From positions 186,001 through 250,000 of the forward strand of contig NZ_JAHZMP010000003.1 of the NCBI RefSeq assembly GCF_020748465.1: DNA of 64,000 bases, read 5' to 3'. This stretch comes from Terrisporobacter mayombei (GTDB taxonomy: Bacteria > Bacillota > Clostridia > Peptostreptococcales > Peptostreptococcaceae). The position numbers and the translations under genes are program-made. Under the pieces are notes generated by a model. That model saw only the letters and a program-made list of their open reading frames with translations. It was not told the origin of the DNA and did not search any database. This document shows, one piece after another, positions 10,623 through 20,731 of the stretch (position 1 is the first letter of the stretch; the number at the start of each line of letters is the position of its first letter).

Positions 10623-11750
10623 CTATATAAAACATATTAATAAACTTCCAACTGTTATTAACACTAGGATAATTGTAATGACTTTTCCTAAAGTATGAGC
10701 CATATTCATGCCCCACCCCATACCTAGTCTTTTTTCCACCATAAGCTTTGGATCTTCTTTGTTGTAATAGATAAAACCATAAATCCACTTTTCATCATCA
10801 TTTTCAACAGTATATATATTTCTACTCTTAGGTTTTATATTACTTAACATAAGATAAAAGTAAATTACAGGCACTACTATAAAAATTGGTACTATACATG
10901 ATCCTAAAGTTAGCCACATTGGCATATTTTTTTCTTGTACCATAAATATTGGTATTGTAGATGTAATAGATTGAATACTAAGAGTTAAGGCAAGAAAAGA
11001 ATATCCTATGCCATTTAAATATTTTAGAGCTTTCTTCCTATTTACTTCTAAATTTTTATCATCTATATAAGTATTTCCAGCTATACTTCCTACACCTATT
11101 ACAGAAAATAATAGTACCATAGATATATCTATAAAACTAGTAAAGAACACGTTTAGTATATTTTTTTCAGAGTATCCATCTGGTTTTCCATATGCTCCCC
11201 AGTGTGTGATTATAGTGTCTGGCATATTTTTATAGCTTAACAAAACATATACAAATGATGCCAGAGATAATACTATACATATTCCAAATAGTATTTTAAA
11301 TTTTTTTATTAATTTTTTCTTTTCTTCTGCAAGAATTTCATCCTCTTTTATAATTACTCGTACAGGTGCTCGTTCTTTATTTTCATTATTACATGATTGT
11401 AAATTAGCTAAATAAGTATCTTTAATATATTTAACTTTTTTATATTCAATTGTTAAAATTAAAAAGAATAAAGTAAGATATATGGTAGTGCAAATTATAA
11501 TATTAGCGCCTATATTTAAATCAAATATACTTTTTAACATTAAATAGATCATAATACTTAAAAGCAGTGATATATTTAATTTTCTTTTAAAATCTTTATT
11601 TATTTTAATTTTCAAATCTTCTTCTATAATTATTTCGTTTATGTATACTCCAAAAAAGTATTTCCTACTACTTAATGATTGTGTGCTTAAAGCTATTAAA
11701 TGTGTAAATAAAATTGTCAGTATAAATACTATATAGTTTAGAAAAAACAT
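10623..11750 (-). CDS. DUF1648/DUF5808 membrane protein
   Basis: 375 residues with about nine transmembrane helices. A DUF1648 signature, MPDTIITHWGAYGKPDGY, lies near residue 185. The C-terminal section contains WIYGFIYYNKEDPKLMVEKR, which matches the DUF5808 pattern. Proteins of this type (related to SdpI immunity/signal proteins) are often paired with a GntR-family regulator in Firmicutes. No such regulator is present here, although the relic just downstream could be the remains of a partner. Function unknown; a role in envelope stress or bacteriocin immunity is only an analogy. Confidence 0.8.
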   Translation of the reverse strand: MFFLNYIVFILTILFTHLIALSTQSLSSRKYFFGVYINEIIIEEDLKIKINKDFKRKLNISLLLSIMIYLMLKSIFDLNIGANIIICTTIYLTLFFLILTIEYKKVKYIKDTYLANLQSCNNENKERAPVRVIIKEDEILAEEKKKLIKKFKILFGICIVLSLASFVYVLLSYKNMPDTIITHWGAYGKPDGYSEKNILNVFFTSFIDISMVLLFSVIGVGSIAGNTYIDDKNLEVNRKKALKYLNGIGYSFLALTLSIQSITSTIPIFMVQEKNMPMWLTLGSCIVPIFIVVPVIYFYLMLSNIKPKSRNIYTVENDDEKWIYGFIYYNKEDPKLMVEKRLGMGWGMNMAHTLGKVITIILVLITVGSLLICFI

Positions 11751-11929
11751 AAGCTCCCCCTCCGTCTTTATGCTAATTATAATTTACTGTCCCTGAAATT
11801 TTTATATAAATAGGATATAAAGATTTTAAATTTCTATTTATATGTTTTATATTATATGAACTTAAAATAAAATATCAATTACTTTTCCTGAAGTATAGTT
11901 TTTTATGCGTAAGTTACATTTAAATATTT

Positions 11930-13069
11930 TTATAAAAACCTAAAAATAAAAGGTCTTTTCAAATCCACAGCCTTTTTAGGACATAATTCATGACAGCAAA
12001 AACATCTTATACAATTGTCCAAATTTATATTAGGACCATTCTCATTCATATCTATAACTTTTGGTGGGCAAACTCTGCTACATACTCCACACTTCACACA
12101 TTCTTTATAATTTATTACTGGTTTTCCTGCCAGTTTTTTATTTATAAAAATCTCAATATTTTTAGGTACTTTACCTCTTAAAAAGCTAATACTTTTATTT
12201 GAAGGTATTTTAAAATCCTTAATTACTTTATTTTCTAATTCCTCTCCTAATAAACAAACATCCGAAAAGTCTTTTTCTATTAAGTTTCTTTCAACACACC
12301 TTTGTACTGTTGGAACCTTAAGTGGATCTAAATTTATTAGTTTGCAAGCAATAATATCTATAGCATAAGGACTAGGAGAAGCTAGTAACATACCTATTTT
12401 TCTAGGTACACCTGCAGTTGGACCTTCACCTTCCATACCTACTACACCATCCATAATAGTAAGGGCTGGTGATACAAAGGCACATATATCAACTAATGCC
12501 TCTGTAAAATCCTTAACTTCGGGCATTTTAAAATGGTACTCAGCCTTTTTCACCCCAGGTATTACTCCAAATAAATTTTTTATCCCTCCTGTAAAGGTTG
12601 CCATGGCATGAGTTTTTAATTTACAAATATTTATAACATGATCTACTTCAACTATAGGCTTTATTACTGTCATATATTTTAGTATTTTACCATGTGTATT
12701 TTCTACTTTTATTTCTGAAGTGTCATAATTTAGTTCAATATTAAGTTCTTCGCATACTTTTTCTATTCCGCAAGCTTTGTATACACCTTTTAAAGATGAT
12801 TTTGTGTAAGGTCCACCTGGACTATCGCCAACTATTACCCTGCATCCAAGCTCCAAAAGTTGTTCAGCCATAATTTTCAAAATCATAGGATGAGTAGTTG
12901 CCATTTCTTCTGGTAGTTTTTTTGCAACAAGATTCAGTTTTATAAATACTGTACTGTTTTTCTTTACATACTTTTCAAGTCCACCTAGATCCTGTAACAA
13001 TTTTTTAAATTGGGACTTCACTTCTTCATATTTATAACTATCACAACTTCTTAGTGACACTTTTTTCAT
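11930..13069 (-). CDS. DUF362 protein with two [4Fe-4S] ferredoxin motifs
   Basis: 379 residues. The N-terminal 300 residues are a DUF362 domain (DSPGGPYTKSSLKGVY, then CKLKTHAMATFTGGIKNLFG). The C-terminus has two ferredoxin clusters, CVKCGVCSRVCP and CIRCFCCHELCP, each CxxCxxCxxxCP. The protein is cytosolic and probably electron-transferring; the reaction is unknown. A second DUF362 protein, without the ferredoxin tail, is encoded at 60644-61573. It is a single gene with a good ribosome site (AGGAGATATAAC) before the ATG. Confidence 0.88.
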   Translation of the reverse strand: MKKVSLRSCDSYKYEEVKSQFKKLLQDLGGLEKYVKKNSTVFIKLNLVAKKLPEEMATTHPMILKIMAEQLLELGCRVIVGDSPGGPYTKSSLKGVYKACGIEKVCEELNIELNYDTSEIKVENTHGKILKYMTVIKPIVEVDHVINICKLKTHAMATFTGGIKNLFGVIPGVKKAEYHFKMPEVKDFTEALVDICAFVSPALTIMDGVVGMEGEGPTAGVPRKIGMLLASPSPYAIDIIACKLINLDPLKVPTVQRCVERNLIEKDFSDVCLLGEELENKVIKDFKIPSNKSISFLRGKVPKNIEIFINKKLAGKPVINYKECVKCGVCSRVCPPKVIDMNENGPNINLDNCIRCFCCHELCPKKAVDLKRPFIFRFL

Positions 13070-13148
13070 GTTATATCTCCTTTTTATAATATTCCATTTT
13101 TAATTACTCAATTAATTATATCATTTCATAATAAGAGGTTGGAAATTA

Positions 13149-13196
13149 AAAAAACTCCTAAGAAATAAAAGCATTTTTATTTCTTAGGAGTTTTTT
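13149..13196. terminator. Strong bidirectional terminator
   Basis: An inverted repeat of more than 20 bp (AAAAACTCCTAAGAAATAAAA and complement, loop GCAT) with T-runs on both strands. It ends the small gene at 13217. Confidence 0.85.
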
Positions 13197-13216
13197 AATA
13201 TCTAATTTAGTATATT

Positions 13217-13516
13217 TTAATTTTTAAAAGTAGGACAACTTTTCATTATTCCTTCCCATAATGCATTTATGTGAATCTCAAAGGTATCATAATCATGCTT
13301 AAATAACGCATCTGGTAAAGTAACTTGTACAGATTTAGCAATAACCAAAATTCTATTATAAAAATCATGATACTGATCATATTTAATCATTTCCAGTAAT
13401 CTTAATATTTCTAATTCATGTAACTCAGCTTTTTCCCCAATATCATACCCTACATTACTTATCATCTTTATTTCTTCCATAGGCGCACCAACTTCCATAA
13501 TAATATAGTTTTTCAA
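13217..13516 (-). CDS. Hypothetical small protein
   Basis: Up to 99 residues if the TTG at 13516 is used. There is no convincing ribosome site before it or before the internal ATG codons (MEVGAPMEE, MEEIKMI). The sequence is mixed alpha-helical and acidic (KAELHELEILRLLEMIKYDQYHD), without cysteine clusters or membrane segments. It ends just before a strong terminator, which argues it is or was a real gene. Family not recognised; it may be a 5'-truncated remnant. Confidence 0.45.
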   Translation of the reverse strand: MKNYIIMEVGAPMEEIKMISNVGYDIGEKAELHELEILRLLEMIKYDQYHDFYNRILVIAKSVQVTLPDALFKHDYDTFEIHINALWEGIMKSCPTFKN

Positions 13517-13736
13517 TAAAATTATAAAAATAAAAGCTTAAAAGATTAGTCCCAATTAAACAAAAAACATGAAGCTACATTAATTATTTTAATTAATATA
13601 AATCTTCATGATTTATATACATTGATATTAGATTTTATTATTTTTAAATTTTTCACCTTAGCATTAAATACATTATATGTGATTTTCACAGTACAGACAA
13701 TCTATTTTAAACGACATTTTATCTGTATTTTCAACA

Positions 13737-14159
13737 TTATTTAGTAATTATATAATCCTTACAATTGGTAACTCCATACCACTCACATTCTTTACAAATA
13801 TCATCAAATATATCTTCTGTTATATTGTTATATACTAAGTCTTCTAATTCACTATAATTATAAAATCCCTCTTTTAAATTAAAATGCTTAGCTACTTTTA
13901 AATCAAGTAATTTTACTTTGTCTTGAGACGAGCAAAGATTTTCATCTAATTTATTAGGACATTTTTCACAAATACTATCTGTATGAAAAACTAACTCCAC
14001 TTCATTCATTTCTTTTTTTAAATTATCTACTTGAAGAAATTTATTATAAGCTTTAATTTCATTTATAATATTTTTCATTTTAGCTTTAAATTCTTCACTG
14101 TATCCATTTCCACTATAAGCTCTCATACAAAGTACATGATGCGGTCTTATTCTTAACAT
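13737..14159 (-). CDS. DUF1284 protein
   Basis: 140 residues starting MLRIRPHHVLCMRAYSGNGYS, the signature opening of DUF1284. Several cysteines follow in pairs: CEKCPNKLDENLC and later CKECEWYGVTNC. The pattern suggests metal or iron-sulfur binding; the function is unknown. The nearest AGGAGG is 15 bp from the ATG, unusually far, but the N-terminus matches the family and no better start exists. It stands alone, divergent from the flavoprotein gene at 14332. Confidence 0.82.
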   Translation of the reverse strand: MLRIRPHHVLCMRAYSGNGYSEEFKAKMKNIINEIKAYNKFLQVDNLKKEMNEVELVFHTDSICEKCPNKLDENLCSSQDKVKLLDLKVAKHFNLKEGFYNYSELEDLVYNNITEDIFDDICKECEWYGVTNCKDYIITK

Positions 14160-14279
14160 TTACTTACTTTTAGTCCTCCTTTTAAAATTTTAATTTATAT
14201 ATCCAAAACCTTGAATTTTCCATATATTCATAAGATTATTATAGTATGAAAACGCTGTGTTTTATAGTATAATATTAAT

Positions 14280-14310
14280 TAATCTTAGTTAGTTTTAATT
14301 TTAAATTTCC
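14280..14310. promoter_or_regulatory. Operator-like block shared with the fab operon
   Basis: TAATCTTAGTTAGTTTTAAT followed by TTTAAATTTCC lies 21 bp before the ATG at 14332. Almost the same block occurs at 23710-23743 upstream of acpP, in opposite orientation relative to the gene it precedes. Direction-independence suggests a protein-binding site rather than an RNA element. Confidence 0.45.
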
Positions 14311-14331
14311 CCATTATATAGGAGGAAATTT

Positions 14332-15387
14332 ATGAAAGAATTAGTAATAGGAAATTTAATTGCAAAAGTGCCTGTAATACAAGGTGGTATGGGTATAGGT
14401 ATATCTAGATCATCTTTGGCATCTGCCGTTAGTAATGCTGGTGGAATCGGGATTATATCTGGTGTTAACATTGGATATGATGAAGATGATTTTGAAAATA
14501 GCACTTTAGAAGCAAATTTAAGAGCTTTAAAAAAGCATCTTAAAATAGCTAAAGAAAAATCCAATAATGGTATAATTGGTGTTAATTTAATGGTAGCCAT
14601 GAATTATTACGAAGAACATGTTAAAACAGCAATAGAATCTGGCTGTGACTTAATAATCTCTGGAGCTGGGCTACCTTTGCATTTGCCTAAATTAGTGAAA
14701 AATAGTACAACTAAAATAGCTCCTATTGTATCATCATCTAAGGCAGCACAAGTTATCCTAAAAATGTGGGATAAAAAGGACAAGACAACTGCTGATTTAA
14801 TAATTGTGGAAGGTCCCAAGGCTGGTGGTCACTTAGGTTTTAGTAATGATGAGTTAGACGATATAAAATCAATTAATTATGACGATGAATTTATTAAGAT
14901 TCTAGACATAACAAAGAAGTACGAAGAAAAATACAATAAAAAAATACCAGTAATTGCTGCTGGCGGAATATCTTCTGGACTTGATGTAAAAAAATATTTA
15001 AATTTAGGTGCTAGTGGTGTTCAAGTAGGTACTAGATTTGTTGCTACTCATGAATGTGATGCCCATGATAACTTTAAACAAACTTATATTAATGCCAAGG
15101 AAGAAGATATTAAAATAGTTAAAAGTCCTGTTGGACTTCCTGGAAGAGCAATAAAAAATAAATTTATTGATAAGGTATTATGCTCAAGACCTAAAATTAC
15201 TAAGTGCTATAATTGTTTAGTTCCTTGTAATCCTAAGGACACACCTTATTGTATTTCAACTGCTTTAATAAATGCAGTAAAAGGTAATGTGGACGATGCT
15301 CTATTATTCTGTGGGGCAGATGCATATAAAATAAAGGAATTAAAATCAGTAAAAGAAGTTATGGATGAATTAACTTGTGAGATATAA
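14332..15387 (+). CDS. Nitronate monooxygenase / FabK-like flavoprotein
   Basis: 351 residues of the FMN TIM-barrel family that includes nitronate monooxygenase and enoyl-ACP reductase FabK. Typical runs are VPVIQGGMGIGISRSSLASA, VEGPKAGGHLG and IPVIAAGGISSG...GASGVQVGTRFVA. The C-terminus adds a cysteine-rich stretch (KCYNCLVPCNPKDTPYC) absent from the fab-operon FabK at 22438. AGGAGG precedes the ATG. Its upstream block matches one in front of acpP, so it may be co-regulated with fatty-acid synthesis. It could be a second enoyl reductase or a detoxifying oxygenase; I cannot decide. Confidence 0.85.
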   Translation: MKELVIGNLIAKVPVIQGGMGIGISRSSLASAVSNAGGIGIISGVNIGYDEDDFENSTLEANLRALKKHLKIAKEKSNNGIIGVNLMVAMNYYEEHVKTAIESGCDLIISGAGLPLHLPKLVKNSTTKIAPIVSSSKAAQVILKMWDKKDKTTADLIIVEGPKAGGHLGFSNDELDDIKSINYDDEFIKILDITKKYEEKYNKKIPVIAAGGISSGLDVKKYLNLGASGVQVGTRFVATHECDAHDNFKQTYINAKEEDIKIVKSPVGLPGRAIKNKFIDKVLCSRPKITKCYNCLVPCNPKDTPYCISTALINAVKGNVDDALLFCGADAYKIKELKSVKEVMDELTCEI

Positions 15388-15400
15388 TTTATAAATTAAG

Positions 15401-15436
15401 AAAACTGGCTAACTCCGTTGGAATTAGCCAGTTTTT
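15401..15436 (+). terminator. Terminator of the flavoprotein gene
   Basis: A 12-bp perfect stem (AAAACTGGCTAA and complement) followed by a T-run on the plus strand. Confidence 0.85.
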
Positions 15437-15506
15437 TATAATATTTAATATTTTATTTTTCATAATCTACTTCCATTAGAGTTAATCATTTTTTGTTCTT
15501 AAAATT

Positions 15507-16334
15507 CTATTTTTCTATAGTTTCATCGCACTCAAAACTACCCATTTTTCTAAATTTATCATATCTATTCTTTAATAGTTCATCAGAATTTATATGAATT
15601 AAATTGTTTAGATCCTTCAATATATATTCTTTTATATTTTCAGCTGCTTGAAGTGGGTTTGTATGAGCACCATTTTCTGGCTCCATAATAATATCATCTA
15701 TTATGCCAAAATCTTTTAAATCATGGGAAGTTATCTTCATTGCTAAAGCTGCCTTTTTTGCCTTGCTTACATCTTTCCATAGTATAGATGCAAATCCTTC
15801 TGGAGATAAAATAGAATAAATAGAGTTTTCCATCATATATACTTTATCACCTAAGGCAAGGGCTAGTGCTCCACCGCTGCCTCCTTCTCCTATGATTATA
15901 GATATTACAGGAGTTTTCAAGCTACTCATTTCTAGTAAGTTTTGAGCTATGGCATAACCTTGCCCTCTTTCTTCCGCTCCTATACCACAAAATGCTCCAG
16001 GAGTATCTATAAAACAAATTATAGGTCTTTTAAATTTTTCTGCTTGCTTCATTAACCTTAAAGATTTTTTATATCCTTCTGGATGAACCATGCCAAAATT
16101 CATATCTATATTTTCTTTTGTGTTTTTTCCTTTGTTGATTCCAATAACTGTTACATTTATATTATTTATACTACCAATTCCACCAATTATAGCTTTATCA
16201 TCCCTAAAAGATCTATCACCATGAAGTTCAATAAATTCATCAAATATGTTCTCTATATAAAATTTAGCATTTGGTCTATCTTTATGTCTTGCAAGATTAA
16301 CCTTATCCCATATTATATTTTCATTATTTTGCAT
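15507..16334 (-). CDS. accA: Acetyl-CoA carboxylase carboxyltransferase alpha subunit
   Basis: 275 residues. With AccD it moves the carboxyl group from carboxybiotin to acetyl-CoA, giving malonyl-CoA. Characteristic runs are [18 protein letters not shown]-like [28 protein letters not shown] and [13 protein letters not shown]. Slightly shorter than the E. coli subunit, as usual in Firmicutes. Its start overlaps the end of accD by 11 bp, implying translational coupling and equal subunit amounts. It is the last gene of the fatty-acid operon. Confidence 0.97.
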   Translation of the reverse strand: MQNNENIIWDKVNLARHKDRPNAKFYIENIFDEFIELHGDRSFRDDKAIIGGIGSINNINVTVIGINKGKNTKENIDMNFGMVHPEGYKKSLRLMKQAEKFKRPIICFIDTPGAFCGIGAEERGQGYAIAQNLLEMSSLKTPVISIIIGEGGSGGALALALGDKVYMMENSIYSILSPEGFASILWKDVSKAKKAALAMKITSHDLKDFGIIDDIIMEPENGAHTNPLQAAENIKEYILKDLNNLIHINSDELLKNRYDKFRKMGSFECDETIEK

Positions 16335-17196
16335 TTTCTCTCACCCCATGTAATCTTAAAACTTTATATAAATAGTTTCTTAAATCCCTTCTTTTAACGA
16401 TAGAATCTATAAATCCTTTTTCCAAAGCAAACTCTGCACTTTGGAAATCTTCTGGTAATTTTTCATTTATGGTATTTTCTATTACTCTTCTTCCTGCAAA
16501 TCCGATTACTGCATTTGGCTCACTTATTATTATGTCACCTTCCATGGCAAAGCTGGCTGTAACACCACCTGTTGTAGGATGAGTTATTACACTAATATAT
16601 AGAAGCCCCGCCTCATTATGTCTTGATATTGATAGAGAAGTTTTAGCCATTTGCATAAGTGAAAATATACCTTCTTGCATTCTAGCTCCACCAGATGCTG
16701 TAAAAATAATAAGAGGAAGTCTATTCTTCGTTGCATACTCCACAATACGTGTTATTTTTTCACCTACAGCACATCCCATACTTCCCATCATAAAGTTACT
16801 ATCCATAATTGCAGTTGCTACCTTAAGAGAATCGATTTCACCAGTTCCTGTTATGACAGCTTCCTTTAAACCAGATTTGGCTTGATTTAATTCTAATTTA
16901 TCTTCATATCCTTCAAAATTTAAAGGATTTTTAGTTTCTACCTCTTTAAATAGTTCCACAAATGTATTTTTATCAAATATTTGGTCTATTCTATTCTTTG
17001 CAGAAATACTAAAATGATGACCACATCCTATACATACCTTGTAATTTCTCTCTAAATCTTCTTTATAAAGTATGTTTTTACATTTAGGGCAATTAGTCCA
17101 TTTTCCATTAGGTATATTGGGAGTATGTGAACTATCCTCTAAATTTCTAGTGCTTACTGTAACATATTCTCTTTTTCTAAATAAATTTTTAAGCAT
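16324..17196 (-). CDS. accD: Acetyl-CoA carboxylase carboxyltransferase beta subunit
   Basis: 290 residues. The N-terminal Cys4 zinc ribbon is complete (C36, C39, C55, C58). The crotonase-like core shows [22 protein letters not shown] and [16 protein letters not shown]. It forms the carboxyltransferase with AccA. The gene overlaps accC by 8 bp and accA by 11 bp. Confidence 0.97.
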   Translation of the reverse strand: MLKNLFRKREYVTVSTRNLEDSSHTPNIPNGKWTNCPKCKNILYKEDLERNYKVCIGCGHHFSISAKNRIDQIFDKNTFVELFKEVETKNPLNFEGYEDKLELNQAKSGLKEAVITGTGEIDSLKVATAIMDSNFMMGSMGCAVGEKITRIVEYATKNRLPLIIFTASGGARMQEGIFSLMQMAKTSLSISRHNEAGLLYISVITHPTTGGVTASFAMEGDIIISEPNAVIGFAGRRVIENTINEKLPEDFQSAEFALEKGFIDSIVKRRDLRNYLYKVLRLHGVRENAK

Positions 17197-18541
17197 TATT
17201 ATTCACCAACTTATTCTCTATAAAAGAAGTATTATAATTTCCATTTATAAAATCCTCATGTTCCAGTATTTCATATTGAAAATCTATATTTGTTGTAACT
17301 CCACCTATGGCAAATTCGTCTAAGGCTCTTTTCATTTTAATTATGGCGTTTTCTCTGTCATCTCCGAAAGTTATAAGCTTTCCTATCATAGAATCATAAT
17401 ATGGTGGAATTTCATAACCACAATAAATAGCACTATCAACCCTAACTCCTAAACCTGATGGAGTATACAATTCTGTTATTACTCCTGGACATGGTCTAAA
17501 ATTATTTTTTGGATCTTCTGCATTTATTCTGCACTCTATAGCATGACCAGATATTTTAATATCTTCTTGGTTAATTTCCATCTTCATACCTGAAGCTATC
17601 TTTAACTGTTCTTTTACTATATCTATATTAGTAACCATTTCTGTAATAGGATGCTCAACTTGAATTCTTGTATTCATTTCCATAAAGTAAAACTCACCAC
17701 TATCATCCACTAGAAATTCTATAGTCCCTGCATTTTTATAATCAACAGCCTCTGCTGCTTTAACTGCAACTTTCCCCATTTTTTCTCTTAAATTATCATT
17801 TAGAAAAATAGATGGAGCTTCTTCTAGCACTTTTTGGTTATTTCTTTGCATTGAGCATTCTCTTTCACCTAAATGAACTACCTTGTTATATTCATCAGCC
17901 AATATCTGAAATTCTATATGTCTTGGATTTTCTATAAATTTTTCAATATAAACCTTATCTTCGCCAAAACAAGCTTTTGCCTCTAATTTGGCAGCTTCAA
18001 AATTATGTTTGAATTCCTTAATATCTCTTACTATTCTTATTCCCTTGCCTCCACCACCGGCAGCTGCTTTTATCATCAGTGGAAATCCTATATTTTTAGC
18101 TAAATCTAAAGCATGATCATATGAAAGTATTTCACCTTCATATCCTGGTACAACAGGAACATTTGCTTTTTTCATTATTTCTCTAGCTCTTGCTTTGTCT
18201 CCCATTAGCTCAATAGTTTCATAATCTGGACCAATGAATTTTATATTGCATTCTCTGCACATTTTCGCAAACTTAGGATTTTCTGATAAAAATCCAAAAC
18301 CGGGATGTATACCTTCACACCCCGTCAAAACACATGCACTTAAAATATTTGTCATATTTAAATAACTATCTTTACTAAGAGGTCCTCCCACACAAACAGC
18401 TTCATCTGCCATTTGAGTGTGAAGTGCATCTTTATCCTGCTCAGAATAAATAGCCACAGTTCTTATATTAAGCTCTCTACAAGCTCTAATTATTCTTACT
18501 GCGATTTCACCTCTGTTAGCTATAAGAATTTTTTTTAACAT
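17189..18541 (-). CDS. accC: Biotin carboxylase
   Basis: 450 residues; carboxylates the biotin carried by AccB using ATP and bicarbonate. The order is as in the family: N-terminal [21 protein letters not shown], the ATP-grasp glycine loop [12 protein letters not shown], and [17 protein letters not shown]. Normal length. The start has an AGGTGATATT ribosome site 8 bp after fabZ. Confidence 0.97.
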   Translation of the reverse strand: MLKKILIANRGEIAVRIIRACRELNIRTVAIYSEQDKDALHTQMADEAVCVGGPLSKDSYLNMTNILSACVLTGCEGIHPGFGFLSENPKFAKMCRECNIKFIGPDYETIELMGDKARAREIMKKANVPVVPGYEGEILSYDHALDLAKNIGFPLMIKAAAGGGGKGIRIVRDIKEFKHNFEAAKLEAKACFGEDKVYIEKFIENPRHIEFQILADEYNKVVHLGERECSMQRNNQKVLEEAPSIFLNDNLREKMGKVAVKAAEAVDYKNAGTIEFLVDDSGEFYFMEMNTRIQVEHPITEMVTNIDIVKEQLKIASGMKMEINQEDIKISGHAIECRINAEDPKNNFRPCPGVITELYTPSGLGVRVDSAIYCGYEIPPYYDSMIGKLITFGDDRENAIIKMKRALDEFAIGGVTTNIDFQYEILEHEDFINGNYNTSFIENKLVNNNA

Positions 18542-18549
18542 AATATCAC

Positions 18550-18972
18550 CTACCCAATAGCAAACATTATCTCGCCTTCACAAACTAAATTTCCATCCAC
18601 AGTAGCTTTACCTTTTCCAACACCAATATTTCCTCTTAGCTTTACTATTTCTATTTCTAAATTCAATTTGTCTCCTGGCATTACTTGCTTTTTCCATCTT
18701 ACTTTGTCTGCCCCAACTAAGAATCCTATTTTTCCTTTAAATTCATCCTGTGACAGTATACATATTGCTCCCATTTGAGCTAAAGCTTCTAAAATTAATA
18801 CTCCTGGCATTACAGGATACTCTGGAAAATGTCCATTGAAAAAGTTCTCATTTATAGTTACATTTTTATATCCTTTTGCACTTTTTCCTTCTAATACTTC
18901 TTCAACTCTATCTATCATTAAAAATGGATATCTATGAGGTAAAATATCTTTTATTTCTTTAACAGTTAACAT
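18550..18972 (-). CDS. fabZ: 3-hydroxyacyl-ACP dehydratase
   Basis: 140-residue hot-dog-fold dehydratase. The catalytic histidine lies in [21 protein letters not shown], and [14 protein letters not shown] is the usual N-terminus. It removes water from 3-hydroxyacyl-ACP in each elongation cycle. The ATG directly abuts the accB stop (TAAATG), so translation is coupled. No FabA/FabM isomerase is visible in the window. Confidence 0.96.
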   Translation of the reverse strand: MLTVKEIKDILPHRYPFLMIDRVEEVLEGKSAKGYKNVTINENFFNGHFPEYPVMPGVLILEALAQMGAICILSQDEFKGKIGFLVGADKVRWKKQVMPGDKLNLEIEIVKLRGNIGVGKGKATVDGNLVCEGEIMFAIG

Positions 18973-19473
18973 TTATACTCTCCTTACTTTGAATAATGGT
19001 TCTCCGTATTGAACCATTTTTCCATTTTCACTTAATACACTAACTATTTCACAATCAAATTCCGCACTTATTTCATTCATAAGTTTCATGGCTTCCACAA
19101 TACAAACTACTTCACCTTTGCTTATTTTTTGACCTATACTCGCAAAAGGGTCATCATCTGGTGACATAGCTTCATAAAATGTTCCCACTATTGGTGAAAC
19201 TATTACTTCCATATCAGCATCATCATTATTTTGTGAAACATGATTTTCTTCAATATTTTCTTTAACTTCTGTTTTTATATCATCATCATTACTTAAATCA
19301 GTAATGGCTAATTTATTTGAATTATTGTCACATAAATCATTGCTGTTAGATACATAATTTCTTGTAATTGATTTATCCATTTTTATAAACTCTTTTTCAT
19401 CTCTCATTTCAAAATAAGATAAATTGGAGTTGTTAATAAGTTCAATAAGTTCTTTTACTTCATCAAATCTCAT
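18973..19473 (-). CDS. accB: Biotin carboxyl carrier protein
   Basis: 166 residues. The C-terminal biotinyl domain (about 90-166) has VEAMKLMNEI with biotin attached to K130. The N-terminal helix is followed by a long, acidic, Asn/Asp-rich linker (about 40-88), lengthier than the usual Pro/Ala hinge. It carries biotin between AccC and AccA/D. AGGAGG precedes the ATG. Confidence 0.96.
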   Translation of the reverse strand: MRFDEVKELIELINNSNLSYFEMRDEKEFIKMDKSITRNYVSNSNDLCDNNSNKLAITDLSNDDDIKTEVKENIEENHVSQNNDDADMEVIVSPIVGTFYEAMSPDDDPFASIGQKISKGEVVCIVEAMKLMNEISAEFDCEIVSVLSENGKMVQYGEPLFKVRRV

Positions 19474-19486
19474 ATTTACCTCCTAT

Positions 19487-20722
19487 TTAGTCCCACTTTT
19501 TGAATAAAAGTGTGGCATTGTGACCGCCAAATCCTAGGGAGTTACTTAGAGCATATTTAAGCTCCTTTTCTCTTCCTACATTAGGAACATAGTCTAAATC
19601 CAATTCCTCTTCACTTTCACTATAACCTATAGTTGGATGTATAAATCCTTCTTGTAAAGACTTTATGCACGCTATGGATTCTATTGCTCCAGCTGCTCCT
19701 AACAAGTGACCTGTCATAGATTTAGTTGAAGAAATAGGAATGTTTTTTGCATCTTCTTCAAATACTTTTTTAATTGCTCTAGTTTCAAATAAATCATTAT
19801 ATGGTGTTGATGTACCATGAGCATTTATATAAGAAACCTCACTTGGGTTGATACCAGCTTCGTCAATAGCATCTTTCATTGCTTTTGATGCACTTATCCC
19901 CTCTGGATCTGGAGAAGTTATATGATATGCATCACAAGTTGATCCATATCCTACTATTTCGCATAGTATATTTGCTCCTCTTTCTAATGCATGGTCCAAA
20001 CTTTCCATAACTAATATACCTGCACCTTCACCCATAACAAATCCACTTCTATCTTTGTCAAATGGTATAGATGCTCTTTCAGGTGTATTTTTAGAATTTA
20101 AAGCTTTCATATTACTAAACCCAGCTATAGCTATGGTTGTAATAGATGCTTCACATCCTCCACTTATCATTACATCCGCATATCCATGTTTTATATGTCT
20201 AAATGCATCACCTATATTATTAGTTCCTGTAGCACAAGCCGTTACAGCTGATGTACAAGTTCCTCTCGCACCATATTTAATGGCAATATTAGCAGCTCCT
20301 GCATTAATTATAGTCATAGGAATATACATTGGAGATATTCTTTTAGGTCCTTTTTGGTATAAATTTCTAAATTCATTTTCATGAGTATGGAAACCTCCTA
20401 TACCTGAACCTACCATTACACCAACTCTATTTTTATCTATTTCATCCACATTTATACCTGACTGTTTTATAGCTTCTTCACTAGCTATAAGTGCATATTG
20501 TGTAAACTTATCAAGTCTTCTACATTCTTTTTTATCTAAATAATCTTCTATCTTTAAGCCTTTGACTTCTCCAGCTATTTTTACGTCTAGATTTTCAACG
20601 TCCATTGACTTAATAAAGTCGATTCCTAATTTTCCATTTTTAGCATTAGTCCAAAATTCTTCAGCGCTATTTCCAATTGGTGTAATAGCACCAACTCCTG
20701 TTATAACTACTCTTCTATTCAT
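19487..20722 (-). CDS. fabF: 3-oxoacyl-ACP synthase II
   Basis: 411 residues of the thiolase fold; condenses malonyl-ACP with growing acyl-ACP. The active cysteine lies in TACATGTNNIGDAFR, and the two histidines in NAHGTSTPYND and STKSMTGHLLGAAG. Normal length. AGGAGGTTTTT precedes the ATG, 9 bp after fabG. Confidence 0.97.
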   Translation of the reverse strand: MNRRVVITGVGAITPIGNSAEEFWTNAKNGKLGIDFIKSMDVENLDVKIAGEVKGLKIEDYLDKKECRRLDKFTQYALIASEEAIKQSGINVDEIDKNRVGVMVGSGIGGFHTHENEFRNLYQKGPKRISPMYIPMTIINAGAANIAIKYGARGTCTSAVTACATGTNNIGDAFRHIKHGYADVMISGGCEASITTIAIAGFSNMKALNSKNTPERASIPFDKDRSGFVMGEGAGILVMESLDHALERGANILCEIVGYGSTCDAYHITSPDPEGISASKAMKDAIDEAGINPSEVSYINAHGTSTPYNDLFETRAIKKVFEEDAKNIPISSTKSMTGHLLGAAGAIESIACIKSLQEGFIHPTIGYSESEEELDLDYVPNVGREKELKYALSNSLGFGGHNATLLFKKWD

Positions 20723-20731
20723 AAAAACCTC

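Noticed and set aside
10552-10788. 78-residue ORF overlapping the DUF1648 gene
   Set aside because: Shifted-frame shadow of the real gene; composition is not protein-like.
20055-20384. 109-residue plus-strand ORF inside fabF
   Set aside because: Antisense shadow of a highly conserved gene; similar shadows lie over glyA, the kinases and the ATPase.
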